A DNA stretch of 35,123 nt. Source: a virus. The DNA lies in the IMG/VR virus record IMGVR_UViG_3300044960_000566, positions 1-35,123 of that record; one strand, 5' to 3'. A program made the translations under genes and the position numbers. Positions 6,113-12,827 of this stretch are shown here, piece by piece. The notes under the pieces were generated by a model. It was not told where the DNA came from. It made no database searches and was given only the letters and a program-made list of their open reading frames with translations. Every line of letters starts with the position of its first letter. Position 1 is the stretch's first letter.

Positions 6113-7291
6113 TCAGGCGGAGCCCCAGAGCAGCGACAACTGCCGTGTCCGCCGCGCGATCATCTCCGCGTAGTCGGGGGACAGCTCGATCCCCACGGCC
6201 CGCCGGCCGAGGCGACGCGCGACGACCGCGACGGTCCCGCTCCCCATGAAGGGGTCGAGGACGACTCCTGGCCGCCAGGCGCCGTGACCGCAGTCGGTCC
6301 AGCCGGTCGTCGTTGTGCGCTTCTCCAGACGGACACCGAACCCCGGAGACTCATGGCGCTGCGCGAGCGAGCGCGGCCCGTTCGTTGAGCGGTTCCCGGG
6401 GTTCTCGTATTCGACGTCCACCACCCGCCGCGACGGCTCCCCGCACGTCTCGCAGACCCGCTCCGGGCACCCGGCGGCGATGGCCCGTCGCGCCAACTCC
6501 TCGGGGAACGTGGCGAAGTGCGCCTCGGGGAAGGGCTGCGTCGGGATCGTCCAGACCGAGCGGATGTTGCGCCCGCCCCCCGGGGTCCACTGCTCCTCGG
6601 CACCCCGGTCGCCGTAGCTCAGGCGGTGCGGCCGGACGAACCCGTTGCCGCTCGACTTCCCGCCGTCGGGCTCCCGTACCGCCTCCGCGTCCCAGTAGTA
6701 GCGGGGGGCCTTGGTCAGCAGGAACAGGTACTCGTGCGAGCGCGTCGGCCGGTCGGTGACCGACTCGGGCATCGGGTTCGGCTTCGACCACACCACGTCC
6801 GACCGGAGCCACCAGCCGTCCGCCTGGAGCGCGAGGGCGACCCGCCAGGGGATGCCGAGGAGGTCCTTCGGCTTCGTGCCTGGCAGGACATTCCGGGGAG
6901 TGCGGTCGCGCGTCGACCACGAGGCGACGTCAACATCGTCACGAGCCCGCGGATTCGCTTCGCCGCGCGCGTGCTTGCGCAGCGTCACGCCCCCTCCCTC
7001 GGTGCTGCTCCCGCCGTGGCCTTGCGCATAGGAGTCCCCCAGGTTCAGCCAGACCACCCCGTAGGGCGCGAGCACCTGGCGGACCCCGCGGAACACGTCG
7101 ACCAGTCGGGCGACGTACTGCTCCGGCGTCGGCTCTAGGCCGATCTGACCCTCGACCCCATAGTCCCGCAGGCCGAAGTAGGGTGGGGAGGTGACGCAGC
7201 AGTCAACCGATCCCTCGGGGAGTGCGGCGAGCACCTCGCCGGCGTCGCCGACGTAGAGCGTCAGGTCCGGGTCGGAGAGGTAGGGCGTCAC
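6113..7291 (-). CDS. DNA amino-methyltransferase (N4-cytosine/N6-adenine, beta class)
   Basis: A 392-residue enzyme that transfers methyl groups from S-adenosylmethionine to exocyclic amino groups in DNA. The catalytic motif TSPPYFGLRDYG is at 34-45 (motif IV) and the AdoMet loop LDPFMGSGT near 344, in beta-class order. SPPY favours N4-cytosine over N6-adenine but does not prove it. A CPERVCETCG / DCGHG zinc-like knuckle lies in the target-recognition part, as in many phage members. GTG at 7291 overlaps the upstream stop (GTGA). No restriction enzyme is nearby, so it is probably an orphan protecting phage DNA from host restriction. Confidence 0.85.
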   Translation of the reverse strand: MTPYLSDPDLTLYVGDAGEVLAALPEGSVDCCVTSPPYFGLRDYGVEGQIGLEPTPEQYVARLVDVFRGVRQVLAPYGVVWLNLGDSYAQGHGGSSTEGGGVTLRKHARGEANPRARDDVDVASWSTRDRTPRNVLPGTKPKDLLGIPWRVALALQADGWWLRSDVVWSKPNPMPESVTDRPTRSHEYLFLLTKAPRYYWDAEAVREPDGGKSSGNGFVRPHRLSYGDRGAEEQWTPGGGRNIRSVWTIPTQPFPEAHFATFPEELARRAIAAGCPERVCETCGEPSRRVVDVEYENPGNRSTNGPRSLAQRHESPGFGVRLEKRTTTTGWTDCGHGAWRPGVVLDPFMGSGTVAVVARRLGRRAVGIELSPDYAEMIARRTRQLSLLWGSA

Positions 7292-7425
7292 ACGCCCCCC
7301 CGCTCCACCCGTGACCGGAACGCCTGCTCGATCTCGGACTCCCCGAGCCCGAGGTGCTCGGTCACCTGGCGGCGCGTCAGGTAGAGCGGGATCGGGATGG
7401 CCGCGCTCGGCAGGGGCGCCGTCAC
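7288..7425 (-). CDS. mini helix-turn-helix protein (45 aa)
   Basis: A 45-residue protein whose core, LYLTRRQVTEHLGLGESE with IEQAFRSR, looks like an excisionase-type HTH (the 'tRRQVAehLG' opening is typical of HTH_17). GTG at 7425 overlaps the stop of the membrane micro-protein upstream (GTGA). Too short for a complete MerR-like domain; may bind DNA as a dimer. It lies directly before the methyltransferase gene and could modulate it. Confidence 0.45.
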   Translation of the reverse strand: MTAPLPSAAIPIPLYLTRRQVTEHLGLGESEIEQAFRSRVERGGV

Positions 7426-7511
7426 CGCCCACCCCACACCCACAGCGCCACCAGCCCCAGCCCGAGCGCGACGTACACGAGCACCGTGACGACCTGGAGC
7501 ACGAGGATCAC
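7422..7511 (-). CDS. 29-residue single-span membrane micro-protein
   Basis: GTG at 7511 to TGA at 7422 encodes a peptide that is one hydrophobic helix, ILVLQVVTVLVYVALGLGL then VALWVWGGA. Both ends overlap neighbours by GTGA, exactly as every gene around it, which is the main reason to believe it. It would sit in the inner membrane. Phage early membrane micro-proteins often affect host membrane functions or superinfection, but no role can be assigned here. Confidence 0.5.
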   Translation of the reverse strand: MILVLQVVTVLVYVALGLGLVALWVWGGR

Positions 7512-7861
7512 CGCTCCCTCCGAACGCCACCGACTGGAGGGAGGGAACCCGCGAGCGCCTCGATCCGGCTGTACGCCTCATCCAGCAGGCGACGAGTGAT
7601 GCTGACGGTCATCTCCGCCTGTTGGATCCGACGCCAGGCTCCAGCCTCCCATCCGTCCAGCAGCCCCAGCAGCTCCCCCTGCGCCTCCTCCAAGTCCCGG
7701 ACGCGCTGCTCGGCGCGGGCGCACCGCTCGGCCAGGGCCTTCTCGCGCGCGCGGCGGTCGTCATCGCGCGGCTCGTCCCGGAAGGCGCGGTGCGCCTCAT
7801 CGCGCCACCGATCCCGCCGGGCGCGGTCGAGCTGGTGGAGGGTCTGGTAGTCGGCGCCCAT
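7508..7861 (-). CDS. coiled-coil hypothetical protein (117 aa)
   Basis: A 117-residue highly charged helical protein, with long stretches such as RARRDRWRDEAHRAFRDE, KALAERCARAEQRVRDLEEA and RRLLDEAYSRIEALAG, predicted as coiled coil. No catalytic motif. The ATG at 7861 shares one base with the upstream stop (TGATG); a GTG directly before it is a possible alternative. Likely an oligomeric accessory protein of the early operon, function unknown. Confidence 0.55.
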   Translation of the reverse strand: MGADYQTLHQLDRARRDRWRDEAHRAFRDEPRDDDRRAREKALAERCARAEQRVRDLEEAQGELLGLLDGWEAGAWRRIQQAEMTVSITRRLLDEAYSRIEALAGSLPPVGGVRRER

Positions 7862-8136
7862 CACCGCTCCACGTCCACGACGGTCTCCAGCACCCGCCGC
7901 CCCCCGCACGCCTGGCAGATGACGGCCAGGTGGTAGCCGCGCCCCGACGGGCAGGGCCGGGACATGTCGCCGGTCATGCGCCGGGGGATGGTGTGCCAGA
8001 CGTAGCCCTGCTGCCAGCAGGCCCAGCACGGCCGGACCTCGATCCGCACCGGCAGCCTTCGGCGCCAGGCCCGCCACTCCGTCCAGGAGCGATAGGTCAG
8101 GTGGTCGTCCCGGACGCGGATCGGCATGGCGCTCAC
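7861..8136 (-). CDS. zinc-ribbon-like hypothetical protein (91 aa)
   Basis: A 91-residue protein with CWAC near residue 37 and CQACGG near 75, plus another Cys (RPCPSGRGYH) between them. The two CxxC knuckles suggest a zinc ribbon or treble clef, probably a nucleic-acid or protein-binding module. The N-terminal part (RSWTEWRAWRRRLPVRIEV) is basic. GTG at 8136 overlaps the upstream stop (GTGA). No family assignment. Confidence 0.55.
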   Translation of the reverse strand: MSAMPIRVRDDHLTYRSWTEWRAWRRRLPVRIEVRPCWACWQQGYVWHTIPRRMTGDMSRPCPSGRGYHLAVICQACGGRRVLETVVDVER

Positions 8137-8600
8137 GGGCCGGCCTCGTCCGGGAGGCGGTAGACGTAGGCGCCCGGCTCGCCCTCGCGGACGATGTAGC
8201 CGCGCTCGAGGTAGTAGCCGTGGAGGCTCTGCCACTGCTCGCGCGTGATCCCGGTCACCCGCCTGATCTCGGCCGTCGTGAGCGGCCCCGCCTCCAGGGC
8301 GGCCAGGATGCGGGCCTTCACGCCGCCGTGGAGGGTCCGCTCGGCGCCGTCCTTCCCCACCGGCTCGGCCCGCGCCATGTCGAGCAGCCGCAGGGGGTCC
8401 GCCCCCAGACGCTCCGTGGCGGCCCGGATCTTCTCCCTGGCGGACTCGACCTGGCCGGGCAGGCGCTCCTGTAGGAGCCGCACGCGCGCCAGCTCCGAGG
8501 CGCCCTCCAGGTAGAGGACCATCGCCATCCTGGTCTCGTCCGAGACCGGCGGCGGCGGGGCCGGGCGCAGGTGGCTGGGCTGAGCGTGGGGCGGGGTCAC
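8133..8600 (-). CDS. hypothetical protein with C-terminal winged helix
   Basis: A 155-residue protein. The N-terminus is Pro-rich, the middle (LARVRLLQERLPGQVESARE) is a helical hairpin, and residues about 92-150 read KARILAALEAGPLTTAEIRR, VTGITREQWQSLHGYYLERG and a beta wing YIVREGEPGAYVYRLP: a classic winged helix. It is probably DNA-binding. GTG at 8600 overlaps the upstream stop by GTGA. It sits downstream of the Cas4-like and Sak4-like genes, so a part in recombination or early regulation is plausible but not shown. Confidence 0.6.
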   Translation of the reverse strand: MTPPHAQPSHLRPAPPPPVSDETRMAMVLYLEGASELARVRLLQERLPGQVESAREKIRAATERLGADPLRLLDMARAEPVGKDGAERTLHGGVKARILAALEAGPLTTAEIRRVTGITREQWQSLHGYYLERGYIVREGEPGAYVYRLPDEAGP

Positions 8601-8878
8601 GGCCTAGTCGAGACCGGATCCGGGGTGATGCTGATCGTCGTGCGCGGGACGACGTAGACCTCGCCGCTGTCCTTGTCGAGCTTGCGGGTCCACTGGCGGC
8701 GGCTGACCCTCCCGGTGACGGGGTAGCGCCGCTCCCCCACCTCGATCGCGAACGCGACCTCGGTGTCGATCGTGAGCGATTCGAGTCCGGCCATCGGGAT
8801 GCATCCCGTGATGGCCAGCTCGGCTGCGTCGCAGCGGTAGCCCTCGAACATCGTGAGCTGACTCTCGGTGGTGCTCAT
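8597..8878 (-). CDS. hypothetical protein (93 aa), beta-rich
   Basis: A 93-residue soluble protein, with FEGYRCDAAELAITGCIPM and then alternating strands (TIDTEVAFAIEVGERRYPVT, EVYVVPRTTISITP). The strand pattern suggests a small beta barrel, as seen in single-strand DNA or host-factor binders, though no motif proves it. ATG at 8878 forms ATGA with the nuclease gene upstream, so the two are made together. Possibly an accessory of the recombination pair. Confidence 0.55.
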   Translation of the reverse strand: MSTTESQLTMFEGYRCDAAELAITGCIPMAGLESLTIDTEVAFAIEVGERRYPVTGRVSRRQWTRKLDKDSGEVYVVPRTTISITPDPVSTRP

Positions 8879-9810
8879 CGCGCCTCCAGGATTCGTGTCG
8901 TCCATCTCGCCGAGGGCTTGCCCTCCGCGACGAACTCGGCCAGCTCGGCCGGCAGGGACCATCCGGCGGCCTCCATGTCGGCGAAGCGCAGGGACCGCCG
9001 CCCCGGGACCGTGGTGCGCCGCAGCTTCACCCCGGCGGCGATGTAGTCCCGGCCGTCCTCCAGGTAGGGCTCGATCCGGGACCGCAGCTCGTCCCGGCGG
9101 GCCTCCAGGTCGGCCACCTTCTTGGCCCGGCTGATCTGCTCGTCAAGGAGCGCCAGCTCGGCCACGTCCTCGGCCAGGTGGTCTGGGAGCGTGCCCGCCG
9201 GGGGCGGCTGCCACCCGTCGTAGCAGTGCCGCAGGTGCGGGCACTCCCGGCAGGGCCAGGTGCCCGGGTAGGCCTTGGCCTCGTCGCCCAGGCGCGGGGG
9301 CAGACCGCCGCCCCGCAGGGCCTCGACGACCTGGCGCTCGATGCGCTCGACCTCGGGCCGCAGCTCCTCGACGTTGACCGGGTAGATCGCCGTCTCGTTG
9401 GTCGCCGGGTCGACGGCCAGGATGCGGGCCTTGGCGACCCTGCGGTGGATCGCATACCCGGCGGCCTGGACGGGCTTGCGCGGCGGCAGGGCCGCGTCCT
9501 TGCTGGACACGACCTCGATCACCTCGGGCTCGGTCTCGTTCAGCATGTCGGCGTGGTCGACGCCGACCGGATCGTCGAGCGGCCAGCGGGCCTCGTGCTC
9601 GACGTGGACGACGTGGCCCTTGCGCCGGCGCAGATCCTCGGCCACCTCCTCGGCCATCATCCGGCCGAGCCGGGTGCCGCGCATGAAGCGCCGTTGGACG
9701 GCCTCGGGGATCGGATCGGCCGGGGCACCGAGCGCGGCGTAGACCGCCTGGCGGGCGCAGATCGTGGACGCCGTGGACCACCGGACCCCGGTGAGCGTCG
9801 CCGTCGTCAC
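8875..9810 (-). CDS. Cas4-like PD-(D/E)XK exonuclease with iron-sulfur cysteines
   Basis: A 311-residue nuclease of the RecB/Cas4 fold that would resect DNA ends for recombination. One Cys near the start (C18) and three later (C187, C190, C196, in WPCRECPHLRHC) match the Cas4 iron-sulfur arrangement. VDHADML (D88), VIEVVSSK (E99) and QAAGYA (Q115, Y119) are the nuclease motifs. The Lys of the usual ExK is Val101 here; K104 is nearby and may substitute. The C-terminal 100 residues are a coiled region plus strands. It overlaps the Sak4-like ATPase gene (GTGA), the classic phage recombination pair. This is a phage nuclease, not a CRISPR component: no array or other cas gene is present. Confidence 0.8.
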   Translation of the reverse strand: MTTATLTGVRWSTASTICARQAVYAALGAPADPIPEAVQRRFMRGTRLGRMMAEEVAEDLRRRKGHVVHVEHEARWPLDDPVGVDHADMLNETEPEVIEVVSSKDAALPPRKPVQAAGYAIHRRVAKARILAVDPATNETAIYPVNVEELRPEVERIERQVVEALRGGGLPPRLGDEAKAYPGTWPCRECPHLRHCYDGWQPPPAGTLPDHLAEDVAELALLDEQISRAKKVADLEARRDELRSRIEPYLEDGRDYIAAGVKLRRTTVPGRRSLRFADMEAAGWSLPAELAEFVAEGKPSARWTTRILEAR

Positions 9811-10769
9811 AGCGCACCCCCGAGGGTCGGCTGCGCAGGGTCGGCCGGGGGCGCCGGTGGGTCGTCCCCGCGGTCCGGGTCGAAGTCGCGGCCCGAGGGC
9901 GCGTCCCCGGCGTTCAGGGCGGCGATGCCCTCTGCGATGGAGCGGGCCTTGGCCCACGTCTTGTCGTCGCCCAGGTCGGCCGAGGCGATCTTGGCCGCCT
10001 TCAGCTTGGCGACCAGCTCGCCCTTGCCGTCCTCGCCGACCAGGGTCATCAGCTCGCGGGCCCGGCCGTCCACGTCGACGGCCCCATCGGTCAGCCACGC
10101 GAGCACCGCCTGGCCGAACTCGGGGCCGGGCCGCCGGTAGATCGCCTCCAGGCGACGCCCGGCCCGGCTCTTGGCGATGACGAGGTTGTGCTCGTGGTCG
10201 AGGTCGCCCACCACGTCGAACTCGTACTCAACCCCGTCCCGCGCCACGGGCTCCGTCCCGGCCCGGACGTAGGACTTCTTGCCCCGGTCCTCCTGCTCCA
10301 CGAACTTGGTCTTGGAGCGCATGGTCGCGATGACGTGGATGGGCGCCTGCACCATCGCGTCGATCAGCGCCTGCCAGAGGGGCGTGCCGTGCGACCAGGC
10401 CATGTAGCTGTTGCCCCCGAAACGGGCCTTGGCGGCGTCGACCTGCTCCAGGACACCGCCCTTGCCGGCCCAGGCGTGGGTCAGGGAGTCGACGACCACG
10501 ACGGCGTAGCCGCCCTGGACGGCCGCCCGCAGCCCATCGATGTAGCGGTCGGGGTGAAAGTTGCCGTCGAGCTCCATCACGTCGAACGTGAACTCGTCGG
10601 CGTACTTGCTGGCCGACCCTCGCTCGGAGTCGATGACCGCCACCCCGCCACCGTTGGCGAGGGCCTGGGCGGTCACCAGGGACGTCCAGGTCTTGCCCGA
10701 CCCGGAGGGTCCGTCCAGGGCGATGCGGGCCTTGGCCTGCTTCTTGGTCGCGCGCTGGAAGCCGCTCAC
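9807..10769 (-). CDS. Sak4-like RecA-fold recombination ATPase
   Basis: A 320-residue ATPase of the AAA_24/Sak4 type, a minimal RecA relative that helps single-strand annealing and strand exchange. Walker A is GPSGSGKTW at 20-28; Walker B is VVVVDSLTHAW near 93; a sensor strand HVIATMRSKTKF follows, then EYEFDVVGDLDHEHN. The C-terminal tail (DPDRGDDPPAPPADP) is acidic and Pro-rich, like tails of single-strand DNA binding partners. It is followed by the Cas4-like nuclease with a 4-base overlap, supporting a resect-and-anneal module. Length and motif order match the family well. Confidence 0.85.
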   Translation of the reverse strand: MSGFQRATKKQAKARIALDGPSGSGKTWTSLVTAQALANGGGVAVIDSERGSASKYADEFTFDVMELDGNFHPDRYIDGLRAAVQGGYAVVVVDSLTHAWAGKGGVLEQVDAAKARFGGNSYMAWSHGTPLWQALIDAMVQAPIHVIATMRSKTKFVEQEDRGKKSYVRAGTEPVARDGVEYEFDVVGDLDHEHNLVIAKSRAGRRLEAIYRRPGPEFGQAVLAWLTDGAVDVDGRARELMTLVGEDGKGELVAKLKAAKIASADLGDDKTWAKARSIAEGIAALNAGDAPSGRDFDPDRGDDPPAPPADPAQPTLGGAL

Positions 10770-10924
10770 ACCAACCTCCCCACCACCCAGATCACCGCCA
10801 GCCCGGCCGACAGGCCGACCAGCAGGAGCGCCCCGGTCGGCACGCGGCGGCGGTAGGGCGGGTGGCCGTCGTAGATCGGCAGGTGCCGGACGGACGGGAA
10901 CGGGCCGTAGGGTCCGGACGCCAT
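10766..10924 (-). CDS. small single-span membrane protein (52 aa)
   Basis: A 52-residue protein: a polar N-terminal half (SVRHLPIYDGHPPYRRR) and one hydrophobic helix (TGALLLVGLSAGLAVIWVVG) ending in RLV. Positive charges before the helix favour the N-terminus staying in the cytoplasm. The start shares a base with the preceding stop (TGATG), and its stop overlaps the recombinase ATPase start. Function unknown; one of several membrane micro-proteins in this operon. Confidence 0.55.
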   Translation of the reverse strand: MASGPYGPFPSVRHLPIYDGHPPYRRRVPTGALLLVGLSAGLAVIWVVGRLV

Positions 10925-11055
10925 CACCGCCCCCTCCCCAGCCACCGGCCGGTGGCGAGCCCGACGAGCGGGGACGCCGCGACCCAGGCCAGCAGGCCCC
11001 ACGCGAACAGCGGGAGGGCCGGGGCGGGCAGGAGGGACCAGGCGATGAGAGTCAC
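10924..11055 (-). CDS. small membrane protein (43 aa)
   Basis: A 43-residue, mostly hydrophobic protein, LIAWSLLPAPALPLFAWGLL and AWVAASPLVGLATG, with a basic end (RWLGRGR). It could form a helical hairpin or one long span. GTG at 11055 overlaps the upstream stop (GTGA). It is paired with the next membrane protein gene. No family recognised. Confidence 0.5.
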   Translation of the reverse strand: MTLIAWSLLPAPALPLFAWGLLAWVAASPLVGLATGRWLGRGR

Positions 11056-11300
11056 AACTCCCGCTCCCACTCCGCCTGCCGCCACCCCCGCTCGGCCTCC
11101 GCGCACTCGCGGCAAAGGGACCGCCCCTCGTCCGGGTCGAGGCCGGCGCCGCACAGGTGGCACGCGCAGGTGCAGGTCGCTCCGGCGGCGCAGGGGCCGC
11201 ACAGGTGCTGCTCAGCCGCCCGGTCGGCTCGGTCGTGCTCGTAGGCCAGCAGGGCCGACTCGACAGCCTCAGACATCAGGGGGTCGTAGGGGCGGGTCAC
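11052..11300 (-). CDS. cysteine-rich zinc-knuckle protein (82 aa)
   Basis: An 82-residue protein with a helical N-terminus and a dense Cys cluster: CGPC, TCTCACHLCGAGL and SLCRECAEAE. The last part (HLCGAGLDPDEGRSLCREC) is a treble-clef-like CxxC...CxxC zinc site; the first may bind a second metal. Probably a protein- or nucleic-acid-binding adaptor. GTG at 11300 overlaps the previous stop by GTGA. Confidence 0.55.
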   Translation of the reverse strand: MTRPYDPLMSEAVESALLAYEHDRADRAAEQHLCGPCAAGATCTCACHLCGAGLDPDEGRSLCRECAEAERGWRQAEWEREL

Positions 11301-11503
11301 GGCCGCACCTCGATCATCCGATCGAGCAGCCGCAGCGCGGACTGCTGGAGCGCACGCTTGGTCGGGTCGAGCCGTTCCCCGGCGGCGGCCCCGGCGGCGT
11401 CCCTGGCGGCGGCCCCGGCGGCGGCCCCGGCGGCGGCCCCGGCGGCGGCAAGGCGCGCAGCCTCGTACTCGCGCGCGGCTGCCTCGATCTCGTCCGGCGT
11501 CAT
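11297..11503 (-). CDS. alanine-rich helical protein (68 aa)
   Basis: A 68-residue protein: MTPDEIEAAAREYEAARLA, an Ala/Gly tract encoded by 12-bp tandem repeats, then a helix (KRALQQSALRLLDRMIEV). Its first codons and ribosome binding site (GGAGGGTGGG before ATG) lie in the left copy of the 42-bp repeat that also opens the methyltransferase gene. The tract probably varies in length between relatives because of slippage. Function unknown. Confidence 0.5.
   Translation of the reverse strand: MTPDEIEAAAREYEAARLAAAGAAAGAAAGAAARDAAGAAAGERLDPTKRALQQSALRLLDRMIEVRP
11381..11452. repeat. six tandem 12-bp units (ggcggcggcccc)
   Basis: Six 12-bp units lie head to tail, the second and last slightly altered (GGCGGCGTCCCT; GGCGGCGGCAAG). 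They code in frame for Ala-Ala-Gly-Ala blocks in the 68-residue protein. Unit length is a multiple of three, so gain or loss of units keeps the frame. A typical slippage-prone microsatellite-like tract. Confidence 0.8.
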
Positions 11504-11523
11504 CCCACCCTCCGCTCGCGTGC
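11482..11523. repeat. left copy of 42-bp direct repeat flanking methyltransferase gene
   Basis: Matches 12519-12560 at 39 of 42 bases (differences at 11490, 11499 and 11507). It covers the ribosome binding site and first codons of the Ala-rich gene. The partner covers the same part of the methyltransferase gene. One period (1037 bp) equals the methyltransferase gene, so recombination between the copies would remove or insert it cleanly. Confidence 0.85.
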
Positions 11524-12540
11524 TGCGAAGCTCCTGGCCTGGCTGGCAGCGACGTACAGTCGCTGTCCGAGCCACTCGGCCACGGGCACCGTCACGGCGT
11601 CGCCAAGAGCGGCATAGCGACGTCGGTCCGACGCCAACTTCCCACGCCAAGTCACGGCCGTCCAGTCGTCAGGGAAGCCCTGGAGTCGCTCGCACTCGCG
11701 TGGCGTGAGCCTGCGGACATCAGCGTCAGGCTCGGGTACCAGGTGGTGTGCCCGTGCCGCGTTGTCGTCAGGACCGCCGTCACTGGCGCAGAGCGCGCCG
11801 GCGACGACGTAGGGGTCGGACAGGCTGCCACCAAGGCCTCGGTGGTACCGGCTCACGAGCGTGCCAGCGATTCGAGTGCCGTCCGGAGCAGATCGGGCAG
11901 TACCTTGCCGCGTTCCCGCGACCGCCGCAGGATGCCGCGCGCAGCCCGCGCCGACAGAAAGTACCGCCGCGGCACGCTCTGCTCCAGCACGTCCGCCAGA
12001 GTGGTGGCCGACGATGAACACTCTCCGTCGGCGCTGCGGCACTCCGAAGAAGCAGCTATTGAGAGTCCGCCATGCCACGCCATACCCGATATCGACCAGC
12101 GTGCCAAGCAACTCCCCGAAGTCCCGACCGCCGTTCGAGGTGAGCAGCCCAGGTACGTTCTCGATGAGTAGCCAGCGGGGTCGAACAGTGTCGGCCACTC
12201 GGAGGAACTCCCAGACCAGGCCGGATCGGGCGCCGGCGAGTCCACGTCGTGGTCCGGCGACCGAGATGTCCTGGCAGGGGAATCCGCCGCAGAGCAGGTC
12301 GATCGCACTAGGCGACCATCCTCCGCCGACGTCGCGTATGTCCGACGCGATCGGGATGCCAGGGAAATGCTGGGCGAGGACCGCGCGCCGGTAGTCGTCC
12401 GCCTCGCAGAGTCCGACGTGCTCCCAGCCTACGCGCGCGAGTCCAAGGTCGAGGCCACCGACACCTGAGAATGTACTGAGGACCGTCGGTCCATGCTGTC
12501 CGCATCCTGGTCGCGACTCCTCGATCGCGTCCGGCATCAT
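11500..12540 (-). CDS. C5-cytosine DNA methyltransferase
   Basis: A 346-residue enzyme that methylates cytosine at carbon 5. Motif I is STFSGVGGLDLGL (22-34), motif IV GGFPCQDIS with nucleophile C89, motif VI IENVPGLL (126-133), motif VIII PQRRRRVFIVG (168-178), motif IX LTPRECERLQGFPDDW and motif X ALGDAVTVPVAEWL (usual GN is GD). The target-recognition segment, about 180-290, is short and Gly/Ala-rich. ATG at 12540 gives an ATGA overlap. The gene looks richer in A/T than its neighbours and sits between two 42-bp direct repeats: signs of acquisition as a cassette. No partner restriction enzyme or Vsr is present, so anti-restriction use is likely. Confidence 0.9.
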   Translation of the reverse strand: MMPDAIEESRPGCGQHGPTVLSTFSGVGGLDLGLARVGWEHVGLCEADDYRRAVLAQHFPGIPIASDIRDVGGGWSPSAIDLLCGGFPCQDISVAGPRRGLAGARSGLVWEFLRVADTVRPRWLLIENVPGLLTSNGGRDFGELLGTLVDIGYGVAWRTLNSCFFGVPQRRRRVFIVGHHSGGRAGAERAAAVLSVGAGCARHPAAVAGTRQGTARSAPDGTRIAGTLVSRYHRGLGGSLSDPYVVAGALCASDGGPDDNAARAHHLVPEPDADVRRLTPRECERLQGFPDDWTAVTWRGKLASDRRRYAALGDAVTVPVAEWLGQRLYVAASQARSFAARERRVG

Positions 12541-12560
12541 CCCGCCCTCCGCTCGCGTGC
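12519..12560. repeat. right copy of 42-bp direct repeat flanking methyltransferase gene
   Basis: Partner of 11482-11523 (39/42). It contains the start codon and ribosome binding site (GGAGGGCGGG) of the methyltransferase gene and the end of the 96-residue gene upstream. The sequence encodes a similar opening (MMPDAIEE versus MTPDEIEA) in the two genes. Confidence 0.85.
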
Positions 12561-12827
12561 CTCGCGCACGTCGAGCACGTCGCCGGGACGCAGGCGCTCG
12601 TACGCCCCCGCCTCCAGCAGCAGGTGTGCCTCCCGCATGGTCGGTTCGTCCCACCGCGCCCAGTCGATCTCGGCCCGTACGGGGTCCAGGCGCACCAGCA
12701 GGACATAGCGGCCCGCCGTGTCGTACCCGGCGCGCTCGAGCACCCCGCCCGGGTCATCCACCCGGCCCAGGTCGATGACCAGCGCGGGGATGCGGGTCGC
12801 CGAATCGGCGATCGTGATGAGCGTCAT
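12537..12827 (-). CDS. hypothetical protein (96 aa)
   Basis: A 96-residue soluble alpha/beta protein: strands TLITIADSATRIPALVIDLG and RYVLLVRLDPVRAEIDW, then helices REAHLLLEAGAYERL and a C-terminal RPGDVLDVREARERR. The last part resembles short transcription- or restriction-related adaptor folds only loosely. ATG at 12827 overlaps the upstream stop (ATGA). Its 3' end lies in the 42-bp repeat. Function unknown. Confidence 0.55.
   Translation of the reverse strand: MTLITIADSATRIPALVIDLGRVDDPGGVLERAGYDTAGRYVLLVRLDPVRAEIDWARWDEPTMREAHLLLEAGAYERLRPGDVLDVREARERRAG

Noticed and set aside
8875-9810. CRISPR adaptation gene cas4
   Set aside because: No array or cas1/cas2 nearby; it overlaps a Sak4-like gene, as phage recombination nucleases do.
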